From Paenibacillus dauci (GTDB lineage: Bacteria; Bacillota; Bacilli; Paenibacillales; Paenibacillaceae), in assembly GCF_000971985.1 (NCBI RefSeq), contig NZ_KQ040798.1, forward strand, positions 549,826 through 613,825: a DNA stretch of 64,000 nt. The letters are read 5' to 3'. Below are positions 47,167-56,595 of this stretch, piece by piece. The position numbers were made by a program, and so were the translations under genes. The notes under the pieces were generated by a model. It saw only the letters and a list, made by a program, of their open reading frames with translations. It had not been told where the DNA came from and ran no database searches. Each line of letters opens with the position of its first letter. The stretch's first letter is position 1.

Positions 47167-47180
47167 CGAACATATGTTTG
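47167..47180. promoter_or_regulatory. LexA-like (SOS) box
   Basis: CGAACATATGTTTG differs at one position from the ideal Bacillus LexA/DinR palindrome CGAACATATGTTCG. It begins 2 nt after the immA stop and before the terminator at 47222. No good promoter hexamers surround it, so function is open. Confidence 0.45.
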
Positions 47181-47221
47181 TCGAATGCAAGGTGTGAACT
47201 GGATGTATTTCACTGCATACC

Positions 47222-47256
47222 AAAAAGGAACGGTCTGATCAAGCCGTTCCTTTTTG
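47222..47256. terminator. Bidirectional rho-independent terminator, right edge of the cluster
   Basis: Perfect AAAAAGGAACGG / CCGTTCCTTTTT arms with a 10-nt loop, between convergent immA and the YdjM-type gene. Confidence 0.93.
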
Positions 47257-47420
47257 TGTTGCCTGCTATTCCTGGTAATCAATCTTGCGCATACGACTCT
47301 TCCTTAAGCAGGCAGATTCCAGCTTTTCTCTGCCTGTTCATGCTACTCCCTCTGTGTACCCATTCGCAATTCAATCATGCAAAGCAGCACTTCTGCTCTC
47401 CTGGTCTTGTATTGACTCTT

Positions 47421-48134
47421 TTAACCGGTTAACTTTGGCAGGAATACGATACCGGCAATAATGAGCGTCAGGATAATACAGACATTCTCGACAGCCGACC
47501 CTTTTTTGGTCCCTGTACTCATCAGATTGAAGCGCAGTTTCCACTTGAGTGGCGGCAGCAGCCTTACACCGCGATTGGTCAGCGAGTCAGCCAGCAGATG
47601 CAGGAAATAGGAAGTACCGCCAGCGATCCAGATACTGGAGCCCAGATGGGCAGTCGTACCATACAGTAGCGCTGTCCAGGCCGCAGTACCGTAGATCGTA
47701 TGGGTCAGTCCGCGATGCGGCAAGAATGTACAGATAATAAGCAGACTGCCGCCCATATAGTTCCACGGCGCGATTTCCCGTCCATAGATGATAATACCGA
47801 CACCGATCAGGAACATGACTACTTTGCGCAGCGACCGGGTCGGCAAAAAAGCGACAAATACAATCGCTACAGCTATGCCAATATCCCACGGCATCCCAAA
47901 TAATCCTTTCCATAGAATCCAGACAACAGAAGCCAGCATAATCGTCTGCAGAATACGCAGGATCGGCTCCGACAAAGTCTTGGAGACGAGGATTGAATTA
48001 GGCTCATCAATATCGGGTAATAAAGAACTGACGGCAGCAGCTACTACAGCAGCCGAAGTTACAGGAACACCGGCCATCGTCATGAGCGATACCGTGAGAC
48101 CTGTACTGATAATAAAGTGGGATTTCCCCATCAT
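47421..48134 (-). CDS. YdjM-type membrane-bound metal-dependent hydrolase (DUF457)
   Basis: 237 residues. MMGKSHFIISTGLTVSL opening, LLPDIDEPNSILV (about 45-57), FLPHRGLTHTIYGTAAW (about 142-158) and FLHLLADSLTNRGVRLLPP (about 184-202) are the His/Asp motifs of the family, interspersed with about six membrane helices. In E. coli YdjM is LexA-regulated; the activity of the family is not well known. ATG 48134 is behind GGAAAGGAAG. Confidence 0.88.
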   Translation of the reverse strand: MMGKSHFIISTGLTVSLMTMAGVPVTSAAVVAAAVSSLLPDIDEPNSILVSKTLSEPILRILQTIMLASVVWILWKGLFGMPWDIGIAVAIVFVAFLPTRSLRKVVMFLIGVGIIIYGREIAPWNYMGGSLLIICTFLPHRGLTHTIYGTAAWTALLYGTTAHLGSSIWIAGGTSYFLHLLADSLTNRGVRLLPPLKWKLRFNLMSTGTKKGSAVENVCIILTLIIAGIVFLPKLTG

Positions 48135-48388
48135 AAGCGTGTTCTTCCTTTCCATTTTGCTTGTGCATTGGTCATGTTGTGGGAATAATAATATCTCCTA
48201 TGGCACAGACGATATCCCGTCTGATCAGACTTTTGTAAAGTAGCTGTTTTTATTATCAGACCGATGTTAATTTTGGGATATCCGGCCCTCTAGGTCGCTG
48301 AATTATAGTATGGTAATGATAGAACCCGCTTGTTACCGAACCATTATTTCCAAGAGCCCTGTTTGGCTCCTCCCTAAGGAGAATGATT

Positions 48389-48889
48389 ATGAGAATATCC
48401 ATCAAATGGCTCCCCGTGCTGCTTGCTGGCAGTCTGCTCGCCGGCTGTAGCGAATCGACTATACTGTCCGTCGATCCATCAGAACATGCCAAAGGCTATG
48501 GCGCATCCGTAGAGTCGGTTCAGGTTGTCCAGCCACACCGCACTTCGGTCAAAGTCACACCGGCCTCTGAAACCAGTGATTCGATCAAGCCGGATCAGCT
48601 GGCTGATGCACTGCTCCAGGGCAATTATGAACTGGTCTATTCCCAGACGTCTCCGGTGTTCAAACGAGAAGTATCCTGGCAGGCTTTTATGGACACCGTA
48701 CAATCCCTCAACAGCAGAGTGGATCATTATGTACCGGTAGCAGAGCAGCATATGGAAGGCACTCTGCGCAAAGTATGGGTCGATGACCATAATGACCGGC
48801 AAATTACAGCGCTGTTCGCTGAAAATCATGCAGAATATCCGGACCATACTATCCTGAATATGCACATACAGCAGCTGCATCTTCATTAG
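48389..48889 (+). CDS. Small lipoprotein of unknown function
   Basis: 166 residues. Lipobox LLAGC at about residues 14-18 after a hydrophobic core, then a Ser/Thr/Val-rich segment. A helical domain follows (PDQLADALLQGNYELVYSQT, then VSWQAFMDTVQSL), reminiscent of DUF3887-type folds. ATG 48389 is used because AAGGAG is 7 nt upstream; ATG 48383 is too near. No family assigned with certainty. Confidence 0.75.
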   Translation: MRISIKWLPVLLAGSLLAGCSESTILSVDPSEHAKGYGASVESVQVVQPHRTSVKVTPASETSDSIKPDQLADALLQGNYELVYSQTSPVFKREVSWQAFMDTVQSLNSRVDHYVPVAEQHMEGTLRKVWVDDHNDRQITALFAENHAEYPDHTILNMHIQQLHLH

Positions 48890-48925
48890 GATCTTATACA
48901 GCAGTAGACGGAACTGAATTATTAT

Positions 48926-48939
48926 AGCACATATGTTCG
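48926..48939. promoter_or_regulatory. Weak LexA-like site
   Basis: AGCACATATGTTCG matches the ideal palindrome at 12 of 14 positions and overlaps a minus-strand TATAAT. A transcript from there would run antisense to the lipoprotein gene. May be chance. Confidence 0.25.
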
Positions 48940-48946
48940 TGTAAAT

Positions 48947-49003
48947 AAAAACAAAGAAGGCGGATATGACATCCAAGTGTCAATATCCGCCTTCTTTGTT
49001 TTT
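48947..49003. terminator. Very long bidirectional terminator hairpin
   Basis: The arms 48947-48967 and 48983-49003 are perfectly complementary over 21 bp (outer AAAAACAAAG / CTTTGTTTTT), with further GACA/TGTC pairing in the loop. It separates the convergent lipoprotein and EcsC-family genes. Confidence 0.93.
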
Positions 49004-49039
49004 ATCTTTATTATTTCTTATCTCATATACCATACCTAC

Positions 49040-49879
49040 TCAAGCTTCCGCTGCACCGGACTCTGCCTGTTCCATCTGCTGCAGTCGCTCCATAATGCGG
49101 CGTTTGCGATATAGCGTGCGACCGACTTCGGTTAATGCTTCCAGAGAATTTTTATTTACAAAGGAGCCAAAAATAATCCCTGCTACAGGTACTGCCTGGA
49201 ACAGCTTGCGCCAGCCAAAATTATCACGGTAAGTAGTTATCACCTCGCGCCAGCCTTGAATCTGGGAGAATACTTCTTTGCCGGTATCTCCTTTTTCAAA
49301 ATCAGCCAATTCCTCAAGTACCGCCTTTTTGCCGACGACATCCGATGAAGCGAATTGAAGACATTTGAGAATAAACAAACGCTCTTGAGGATCGGAAGGA
49401 TAATACCCGTAACATAGAGCAATTTCCTGCAGCGCTTTGAGCGAGATACCGATCATGGCCGGAATATCTGCAGCAATGGTGAAAATACCGCCTACACCGG
49501 ATGCCGCTCCTTCGAGTGCCGCCAGATTGGACCGGCTTCTGGAAATATCCATAGCTGCATTATCCATCACTTTAAGGGGCAGCTTCGCTACTTCACGCGG
49601 AGTCAGCTCGGTACCTTCCTGATCGCTAGCCTTGGCCAGACGCTGCATAATGCCTTTTGGAGAAATTAGATATTTGCCACCGTTCTGAATAAAGCGTCCC
49701 AGTTCATTGATCGCTGCTCCTATTTTGTCCCTTATGAATTTGGGGGTCATGCGATCCAGCAACATAAAAGGGATTCGGCCAATTTTATCCAGAATCGAAC
49801 TCCCTCTCTGATCCTTCTCCCATTTGGCAATCTGCTGCAATTCCTGTTCCAGTTCTGTACGGCTCTCCTGTGTATGCAT
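49040..49879 (-). CDS. EcsC family protein
   Basis: 279 residues. The EcsC domain covers most of the protein: AALEGAASGVGGIFTIAADI then PAMIGISLKALQEIALCYGY (about 139-180), and VPVAGIIFGSFVNKNSLEAL near 240. EcsC-like proteins are hydrophobic but mostly not classical membrane proteins; their function is unclear. The Ecs transporter partners are not here. ATG 49879 is behind GAGGAG. Confidence 0.88.
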   Translation of the reverse strand: MHTQESRTELEQELQQIAKWEKDQRGSSILDKIGRIPFMLLDRMTPKFIRDKIGAAINELGRFIQNGGKYLISPKGIMQRLAKASDQEGTELTPREVAKLPLKVMDNAAMDISRSRSNLAALEGAASGVGGIFTIAADIPAMIGISLKALQEIALCYGYYPSDPQERLFILKCLQFASSDVVGKKAVLEELADFEKGDTGKEVFSQIQGWREVITTYRDNFGWRKLFQAVPVAGIIFGSFVNKNSLEALTEVGRTLYRKRRIMERLQQMEQAESGAAEA

Positions 49880-50160
49880 CCCATCGACTCCTCACTATTG
49901 ATATGTATCTGTATCCTTCTGTATAGGTCTGTGTATTATGTATTATACCCGATTCTCTGCGTTTCAAGACAATTCCCGCTCTGCGTTCATTCTCTCCTGT
50001 AAGCCTAAAACAGAGAAAATTCTGCAGGGTGACTATATTGACATAATCACTATTAAAATGAAAAAGCCGCGGAGCATCTGCCCGCGTCTATTGGTATACT
50101 ATATTGGAAATCGATCGTCGCACCGGGATGAACAGCCGCGTGCAAAGCACGTATCGGCTG

Positions 50161-50325
50161 TTAAATCATCTGTGCAGTGTCATTGGATGTATCTTGCAGG
50201 TGGTCCCGATTGTCACGTACCGGCACATAAGTTACACGGTCGATCAGCAATCCGTCGCCTACAGGCTCTCCATTGACCGTAATCATGATTTTCTTGAAAT
50301 TGGGATCAAATTTGGTATCGTACAT
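50161..50325 (-). CDS. 54-residue protein with stalk-domain (copper amine oxidase N1-like) motif
   Basis: Short open frame with a textbook ribosome site (AAGGAGTG, 8 nt) and ATG 50325. It reads MYDTKFDPNFKKIMITVNGE, then PVGDGLLIDRVTYVPVR. The NG-x-PV...YVPVR pattern resembles the copper-amine-oxidase N-terminal / stalk domain, but no signal peptide is present. It ends with a polar tail. The flanking 49880-50160 and 50326-50749 show no other gene. Confidence 0.7.
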   Translation of the reverse strand: MYDTKFDPNFKKIMITVNGEPVGDGLLIDRVTYVPVRDNRDHLQDTSNDTAQMI

Positions 50326-50749
50326 GTTGTTCACTCCTTGGATGTTATAATAGAAAATAGTGATATATAAAAGATTCCATTCACGATGGATGAGAAGGCG
50401 GTAATCCGTTATACAGCATAGTTGAATCGGTTATGTCCACTTAGGCTGGCAGGTGAAAGCGCGCCGCTGGTCCACCAGGACATGTATTTATTACCCCGGA
50501 TATAGATCAGTTAAACATAGGCTGTGTTCAAATGCGGATTCCGCAGTATCTATTTCTTCTGAAACTGTCTGTCAGATGGAGGCTTCTACCTGCTCATTCC
50601 TCGCAAAAAGATGCATCTTCTTTTCCTTTCCTACGTAAACCGTGTAAGGCAGTACTGAATCAGCACCCGAGCAATATTCAGCGTTCTGGTTAATATATAG
50701 GTAGAATACATTTACGTCAGTACCTGCTCCATAGTAAGGAGGAATTCAT

Positions 50750-51163
50750 GTGAAACTCAAATCCCGCTACCTGCAAACTGGTCTGATCGCGGCAATCGTT
50801 CTGTCCGGACTGACAGCTGCCCAGCCTTCTGCCCACGCTGGCTGGTGGGAAGACTATAAGAATGGAATCAAAAGCTTTACCAGCCTGCCCGAAGAAGTCA
50901 ATGAACTTAAACAGGGCTACAGCAATGCAATGAACCAGCTGGATCAAGCCAAGACCAGTATGGAAGCCTATCGGGAAGAAAATGCCCGATTAGCAGAACA
51001 AAATCAGCTTTTGGCTCAAACCGTCCAGCAGCTGCAAAAATCGGAAGCTGAACGTGCTGCAAGTGCACGTTTCTGGAAAACGATCGTGTTCTCCGCGATC
51101 GGACTGGTTGCTCTGTGGTTTATATTTACCCGACTCGTCCGCTTCGGACTGCGCCGCCGTTAA
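50750..51163 (+). CDS. Secreted or anchored coiled-coil membrane protein
   Basis: 137 residues from GTG 50750 (AAGGAGGAA at good spacing). Signal peptide (about 1-30, AQPSAHA cleavage), a Gly-Trp-Trp motif, a long Glu/Gln/Asn-rich coiled coil (about 45-105) and a C-terminal membrane helix (about 110-130) with an Arg-rich end. No family recognised. It precedes an AIM24-family gene by 60 bp on the same strand, so they may be co-transcribed. Confidence 0.8.
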   Translation: MKLKSRYLQTGLIAAIVLSGLTAAQPSAHAGWWEDYKNGIKSFTSLPEEVNELKQGYSNAMNQLDQAKTSMEAYREENARLAEQNQLLAQTVQQLQKSEAERAASARFWKTIVFSAIGLVALWFIFTRLVRFGLRRR

Positions 51164-51223
51164 GCTACGGCGGCTCTTTGTTTAGGAATGCATTTTTATT
51201 TATTGGATAAAGGAGGAGCTCCC

Positions 51224-51931
51224 GTGCAACTGCAATGGCAGCAATCTACTCATCCGCCTGTTTCCGGACAGGCTGTCACGCTCGCATTAGCCGATCAGGA
51301 GAAGCTCCATATGCTGCATCCCGGACAGATCATCGCCTATGACGGTCCTTCCAATGGACGACATGACCGGCTGATGGATGTCAAAGGCATGTACCGCAAG
51401 CGTAATCTGATCCGGGCTGACTTTACCGGGCCATGCCGGTTTGTTACCTCTCTCCCACCGGGCTTCAATCTGATCCCAATCACGATCGAACCTGGCAGCG
51501 ATCTGTTGTATGATTTTCGCCATTTGTTCTATTATACAGAAGGTATTACTATGCAGACCCGCCTGCTCAAACTCAAAAATATCCTGATTACCCGGGATGT
51601 AGTCAAAGTGAAGTTCGGCGGTCAGGGAGAAATCGGACTGCTCACCCAGGGCACTGTTATGGAAATGAAACTGCATCCATCCGAACCGATCTATGTGGAT
51701 GCACGCAGCCTGCTCGCCTATCCGGAGAATGCGGCGCTGAAGCTAAGCGTCTATGGCAATCATCTCGCCAGCCAGCATATGCGCTACCAATGGGCGATAA
51801 CCGGCAGCGGTTCTATTCTGATCCAGAGTGGTCATGACAATGGTGAATTGGAACAGCATCTGAATGATGATAGTCTGTTTCGTCGTATCCTGCGTGAAGT
51901 GATTCCGTTCGGCGGCATTTTTATCAAGTAA
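51224..51931 (+). CDS. AIM24 family protein
   Basis: 235 residues from GTG 51224, chosen because AAAGGAGGAG lies right upstream; an in-frame ATG at 51188 has a poorer site. AIM24/DUF124 proteins are beta-rich; visible parts are NLIRADFTGPCRFVTSLPPG, GEIGLLTQGTVMEMKLHPSE and the end LFRRILREVIPFGGIFIK. Function is unknown in bacteria. Confidence 0.8.
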   Translation: MQLQWQQSTHPPVSGQAVTLALADQEKLHMLHPGQIIAYDGPSNGRHDRLMDVKGMYRKRNLIRADFTGPCRFVTSLPPGFNLIPITIEPGSDLLYDFRHLFYYTEGITMQTRLLKLKNILITRDVVKVKFGGQGEIGLLTQGTVMEMKLHPSEPIYVDARSLLAYPENAALKLSVYGNHLASQHMRYQWAITGSGSILIQSGHDNGELEQHLNDDSLFRRILREVIPFGGIFIK

Positions 51932-52059
51932 TAACAACCTATGAAAACAATTAAGAAAATGTGTAATCACAGAACCTGCAGATGCAGACTGCACATTATC
52001 GATTTTGATCCTCTTTTTGTCTACAATATTCTCTTTGTCCAGCCTTGCAGATACCATAG

Positions 52060-52099
52060 AAAAACCTTCCTGTTTTATTGCTGACAGGAAGGTCTTTTT
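52060..52099. terminator. Bidirectional rho-independent terminator
   Basis: AACCTTCCTGT / ACAGGAAGGT arms with a 10-nt loop and T-runs both ways, between the AIM24-family gene and alsD. Confidence 0.88.
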
Positions 52100-52169
52100 G
52101 TTTATCGATACATGTTTTCTGTTCCAGGCTCATCTTGCAGTTACCGCTGGATTTTTCTGCTTTTTGTAC

Positions 52170-52895
52170 TTAGCGGGATGAACCGGAACCTTCTGCAGTC
52201 AGAATATCCTGTTCCAGATTTGGCGTAGCCAGATCGGCCTGCAGATATGTCTCACTACTTGGCAGCAACAGATTGAACTGCTCGCTGCTGCACAGGGTGA
52301 TTTTGCAGTTCTCCACGACAAAATCAAGCACATGTCCGCCGCCATTACGAGCATCATTAATAAAGTGCAGATGATAACCGGCAACGCCGATTCCCTGTGC
52401 AAAAGCAGGTGTCCAGAATCCGGCAATAATACCTTTGACATTAGTAAAGTGGAACGACGGCTGGGACTTGGTTACTTCCACGAATGGTTTGTATGGTTTC
52501 TCCTGATGAGGCACTGTACGAGTATGCACTTCACGGAAAGTACCTTCAATCCGGATCGCATGGAACAGATTCGGACTGGAAATGAGTTCATCCAGTACTT
52601 TTTCCAGCTGTTCCCGGTTCAGGGTCCGGTTCAGCTCATGAGTCTGCTGGGCTTCAAAAAAAGTCACGGTCGAAAATGGCGTACTTTCTTCCAGCAGAAC
52701 GCGTTTGGCTGTACCGTTCGGATATAGATGGTAGAATGAACCGTCAAAGGCGATCATCTCTCCATCCAGCTGGTGGAAAGTACCAATTCCAAAATCACCA
52801 TATTGCTTGAGTTCTCCGAACGTGATTGCACCGTCATACAGTCCGCTCAATAGTGCAACCATTGTCGAAGCCTGATATACTGCAGGGTTTTTCAT
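52170..52895 (-). CDS. alsD: Alpha-acetolactate decarboxylase
   Basis: 241 residues. Converts acetolactate to acetoin. Typical blocks: STMVALLSGLYDGAITFGEL (about 10-29), GIGTFHQLDGEMIAFDGSFY (about 36-55) and the zinc site GYHLHFINDARNGGGHVLDF (about 174-193) with three histidines. ATG 52895 is behind AAAGGAGAG. It starts 75 bp after alsS on the same strand: an alsSD operon. Confidence 0.96.
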   Translation of the reverse strand: MKNPAVYQASTMVALLSGLYDGAITFGELKQYGDFGIGTFHQLDGEMIAFDGSFYHLYPNGTAKRVLLEESTPFSTVTFFEAQQTHELNRTLNREQLEKVLDELISSPNLFHAIRIEGTFREVHTRTVPHQEKPYKPFVEVTKSQPSFHFTNVKGIIAGFWTPAFAQGIGVAGYHLHFINDARNGGGHVLDFVVENCKITLCSSEQFNLLLPSSETYLQADLATPNLEQDILTAEGSGSSR

Positions 52896-52970
52896 GATCA
52901 TTCTCTCCTTTTATGGGTCCGTTCAATAGATGTATCAGTCAATGAGCATAACAAATAGAATATTGTCCGA

Positions 52971-54740
52971 TCAGTTCATTGCATCCGGCAACAGCTTGGC
53001 ACCAAGTTTGATATTATCCCGGTAATCGATAGGAATATCGACCACGACAGGCCCCTGCTGAGCTAGCGCCTGACGCAGTACATCTTCCAGTTCGCCTGGT
53101 TGATGTACACGCAGTCCAATCGCACCAAAGCTCTCTGCGTATTTCACAATATCCACATCGCCAAAATGAACACCGGAGGTACGTCCATATTTCATTTCCT
53201 GCTGGAAGGCTACCATATCGTACGTACCATCATTCCATACAATGTGCACAAGCGGGGATTGCAGACGTACCGCTGTTTCCAGTTCCATCGAAGAGAACAG
53301 GAAACCTCCATCGCCGGAGATGGATACGACTTTCTCCTGTGGATTCACCAGTCCGGCAGCAATCGCCCATGGCAAAGCAACTCCCAATGTCTGCATCCCA
53401 TTACTGAACAGCAGACGACGCGGCTCATAAGAGCGGAAGTAGCGTGCCATCCAGATATAGTGGGAACCCACATCGCAGGTAACCGTTACCTGATCGCTGA
53501 TCAGCTTGCGCAGCGTGCGGATAAAATAAAGCGGATGAACACGTCCTGAATCGGATGGAGTAATCGCAATATCATCCTGGGTCAATTTGTTTTGCTGGCG
53601 GCGCATCGCATTGCGTGCCTCACTGGAAAAACGCAATCCTTTTAATAATGGTGTCAATGCATTCACGTTCATCGCAATATCGCCAATCAGCTCGCCGGCT
53701 GGCTGGTAATCCTGATCAATATCGGCTTTGCGGTTGTCCAAATGGAAAACAAGACGATTCTGCCCTTTATTCCACTGATAAGGGTCATACTCGATTGGAT
53801 CATAACCGATTGTTAATACAAGATCTGACTGCTGTAGCAAAATATCGCCCGGCTGGTTGCTGAACAGACCGACACGTCCATAGAAATGATCTTCCAGATC
53901 GCGCGAGATAGCGCCTGCAGCCTGGAAAGTCTCTACCACAGGCAGATCTGTATCACGAATAAGTTCACGTACTGCAGAAGTGACTGCCGGTGAGCTTGCT
54001 TTCATACCGAGCAGCAGAACCGGCATTTTGGCTTGGCGAATCTGCCGGGCAACCGATTCGATTAGTTCTGCAGGTGCAGTGCCCAATTGAGGCATACGTG
54101 ATTGATAGAAATTGAAATCTTTGGCTTCATGCAGCAGTACATCGGTAGGCAGACTGACAAAGGATGCACCGGGCTGCGAAGCAGAAGCTTCACGGAAAGC
54201 ATTCGTAATCGCTTCGGCGACGTTGTCGGGATGTCCGACTTCGACGCTATATTTGGTAACCGGCTGGAACAGCCCGGCATTATCCATCGATTGGTGGGTG
54301 CGCTTCAGACTGGCTGTACGGGGAACCGCACCAGCAAGAGCAACGACAGGATCACTTTCGGCATTGGCGGTTACCAGACCAGTGACCAGATTGGATGCGC
54401 CAGGACCGGATGTTACCAGACATACACCGGGCTTACCAGTCAGTCTGCCAATCGCTGCCGCCATAAACGCAGCATTCTGTTCGTGACGGCATACGATTAG
54501 CTGAGGACCACGATCCTGCAGTATATCGAATACCGGATCGATCTTCGCTCCGGGAATACCGAATACATACTGTACATCCTGGGCAATCAGGGTATCCACG
54601 ACCATATCGGCCCCTGTTTTTGCCTTTGTTTTGGCGGCGGCCGCCATTTCATTGTGGGAGGAATCTGTCGTTTGCGCTTCTGAAGACTGTTCAGTTGGGA
54701 TCATCATATTCTCTCTCTCTGTTCGGGTAGTCGTACTCAA
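52971..54740 (-). CDS. alsS: Catabolic acetolactate synthase
   Basis: About 589 residues. ThDP enzyme joining two pyruvates to acetolactate. [20 protein letters not shown] (about 60-79), [40 protein letters not shown], and the ThDP/Mg motif [19 protein letters not shown] (about 474-492) follow B. subtilis AlsS closely. An N-terminal Ser/Thr/Ala-rich extension of about 25 residues is extra. The start is unclear: TTG 54740 has AAAAGGAG at 8 nt, ATG 54749 is too close to it, and ATG 54707 has GAGAGAG. No alsR-type gene is adjacent. Confidence 0.95.
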   Translation of the reverse strand: MSTTTRTERENMMIPTEQSSEAQTTDSSHNEMAAAAKTKAKTGADMVVDTLIAQDVQYVFGIPGAKIDPVFDILQDRGPQLIVCRHEQNAAFMAAAIGRLTGKPGVCLVTSGPGASNLVTGLVTANAESDPVVALAGAVPRTASLKRTHQSMDNAGLFQPVTKYSVEVGHPDNVAEAITNAFREASASQPGASFVSLPTDVLLHEAKDFNFYQSRMPQLGTAPAELIESVARQIRQAKMPVLLLGMKASSPAVTSAVRELIRDTDLPVVETFQAAGAISRDLEDHFYGRVGLFSNQPGDILLQQSDLVLTIGYDPIEYDPYQWNKGQNRLVFHLDNRKADIDQDYQPAGELIGDIAMNVNALTPLLKGLRFSSEARNAMRRQQNKLTQDDIAITPSDSGRVHPLYFIRTLRKLISDQVTVTCDVGSHYIWMARYFRSYEPRRLLFSNGMQTLGVALPWAIAAGLVNPQEKVVSISGDGGFLFSSMELETAVRLQSPLVHIVWNDGTYDMVAFQQEMKYGRTSGVHFGDVDIVKYAESFGAIGLRVHQPGELEDVLRQALAQQGPVVVDIPIDYRDNIKLGAKLLPDAMN

Positions 54741-54868
54741 TCTGTCCATCTCCTTTTTGTGGTGTGCTTATGATATTTTCTGTATTTACATGTAAATATG
54801 GAAAAGAGTACATATCTATTCTATTACCATAAAAAGTAAAATCAACTCTTAAAATTTGAAATATCTAC

Positions 54869-54882
54869 TGAAAACGATAACA
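54869..54882. promoter_or_regulatory. CcpA cre site upstream of alsSD
   Basis: TGAAAACGATAACA fits the cre consensus TGWAANCGNTNWCA at every position, about 130 bp before alsS. A second site at 54932-54945 (TGAAAACGTTATAT, minus strand) fits with two mismatches. In B. subtilis alsSD is induced with excess glucose in a CcpA-dependent way. Confidence 0.7.
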
Positions 54883-54992
54883 AAATGACCATAATGCAGA
54901 AATAGCTATCAATTTCTTACATTTAATTCGATATAACGTTTTCATTCGTGTTTCTGCCTTTTTGTGCCGGAATAAGGCTGATATTTCGATCT

Positions 54993-55196
54993 TTAACATT
55001 TAAAAATATGTATAAACCCGTGCTTTACCATAATATTCCAAAATTCTTTCACATTATAATTTTGCTCATCTAGAACAAAGCTCACGATGTATTCTGCTAC
55101 CTTGACAGATGTTTTGACAAAATCACCGGCCAAGGTAGCTACACCATGACTTGATAACACAAGACAAAGTAATGATAATGCTGGTGCAACCACCAC
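54993..55196 (-). CDS. Doubtful 67-residue open frame upstream of alsS
   Basis: A hydrophobic N-terminal half (APALSLLCLVLSSHGVATLA) followed by a mixed part ending IHIFKC. No ribosome site was found and no family recognised. It lies in the A/T-rich 54750-55227 gap downstream of a terminator. May be a remnant or chance. Confidence 0.2.
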   Translation of the reverse strand: MVVAPALSLLCLVLSSHGVATLAGDFVKTSVKVAEYIVSFVLDEQNYNVKEFWNIMVKHGFIHIFKC

Positions 55197-55227
55197 AGAT
55201 CAAGAAGTTTTTTCTATTTTGATACAT

Positions 55228-55264
55228 AAAAAAACCCTACTCCTGGTATCCACCAAAAGTAAGG
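55228..55264 (-). terminator. Rho-independent terminator of the 196-residue hypothetical gene
   Basis: On the minus strand CCTTACT..TGGT / ACCA..AGTAGGG (one G-T pair, 2x2 internal loop) followed by seven T residues. Confidence 0.82.
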
Positions 55265-55326
55265 CATCTGATTATTATATATTCGTATACGTCCATGATA
55301 AAGAATGAAAACCACTTGAGAGGTAA

Positions 55327-55917
55327 TTATGATTTCCAGAGTTCAAAGCGTGGCTCGACCAGCTTGTTCAGCATTTTATACTGCTTCTGATCCATATAAC
55401 CAATCAGCAGATGCTGACCCAGTGCCATATAGACAAACTGCTGCTCGCCACCGCGACGCATATCCAGCTGGATCATGCGGTCAAAGAATGTTTTGTCCAC
55501 CCATTCATTGTAATACCGGATATCCCACTCGACCTTGTCGCCATGATACAGAAATGAAAATAGTACTTCTTCCCGCTCATGATCCAGACAGCTGCGGATA
55601 AACTTCATATCCAGCTGATCTCCGGTCATGGCTACCATACGTTCTGCCAGCTGGGTGTAAAGATCGGTATTCTCGATCTCCTGCAGATCGACATACCAGA
55701 GCTGGTTCGTAGGATAGATACATTCACCATCTGCACAGATCTGTTCTCCCAGAGAAATTAGCAGATTGGTATACGGCCGTTCTTCATACCAGGACAGTGA
55801 ATTGCCAGCAATAATCTGGTTCATGTCCACGTCTGCATTTAGCACAATGCCTGCTTCCTGCAGCTTATTCCATTGATCTGCTAACGGAATCGTTTTATTG
55901 CGAAAAAAACTGATCAT
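55327..55917 (-). CDS. Hypothetical protein, 196 residues
   Basis: Soluble mixed alpha/beta protein: MISFFRNKTIPLADQWNKLQ opening, acidic centre (ICADGECIYPTNQLWYVDL, then EIENTDLYTQLAERM), C-terminal VYMALGQHLLIGYMDQKQYK. ATG 55917 is behind GAGAGGAG. I do not recognise the family. Monocistronic with its own terminator. Upstream 55918-56595 has no convincing gene. Confidence 0.78.
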   Translation of the reverse strand: MISFFRNKTIPLADQWNKLQEAGIVLNADVDMNQIIAGNSLSWYEERPYTNLLISLGEQICADGECIYPTNQLWYVDLQEIENTDLYTQLAERMVAMTGDQLDMKFIRSCLDHEREEVLFSFLYHGDKVEWDIRYYNEWVDKTFFDRMIQLDMRRGGEQQFVYMALGQHLLIGYMDQKQYKMLNKLVEPRFELWKS

Positions 55918-56481
55918 TATTAATCTCCTCTCTGTTATATATTCTTCAGATTGGCATTGTTTAACGGCCTTTTTCGTCGCGCTTCAACTATTCTTTCGCA
56001 TCTATTTTGCAAAATAACTTTGGTTGTAAAATGAGTGACTGTATAAGTTTGTTAAAAATCACATCAGGGGAACTGCCATTCCTGCTCGTATGCTTGATGT
56101 CATGTTTCCAATCTGGTTTATACGGATACTTTGCGTATCACAGAGCATATTTTAGTGTAACAGGATTGCACTTTCAAAATCCTGAGTCTAAAGACTCCGT
56201 TATTCAAAATTTGAAGATATTTGTCACAATCGACATACGTCTTCATGCAATTATTAGTTATTAGTACCCATTAAATTTAACCTTGAAAATCTTTTCTACC
56301 TATTTTTCTATCCATTTTAATGCATAAACAGCTTAAATATCAACTTTTTAAGTGATTTCGACTTTTTCTGAACATAACAGGTCATTGGTATGTAGAAGAG
56401 CATGACTTTGTGCCTTGACCGCAGTGAAAAGTCCTGTTCTATAACACAGCAGGTAGAGCAAAAAAATGGATTGCAGCGCAA

Positions 56482-56516
56482 ATAGCCATACACTGTATCA
56501 GATACAGGATGGCTAT
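56482..56516 (-). terminator. Hairpin downstream of the 109-residue gene
   Basis: ATAGCCAT / ATGGCTAT outer arms and TGTATC / GATACA inner arms. The T-rich part follows only after a gap, so termination is uncertain. Confidence 0.4.
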
Positions 56517-56595
56517 AAGGCAGATAGCTTCACACGACTATGCAAGCTTTGGTATTGAGTTTATACACATTCATAGGAGATGGAGCAGCTGTTAA

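Noticed and set aside
56007-56264. 85-codon plus-strand open frame
   Set aside because: No ribosome site, A/T-rich with a random-looking product; the gap 55918-56595 is better read as noncoding.
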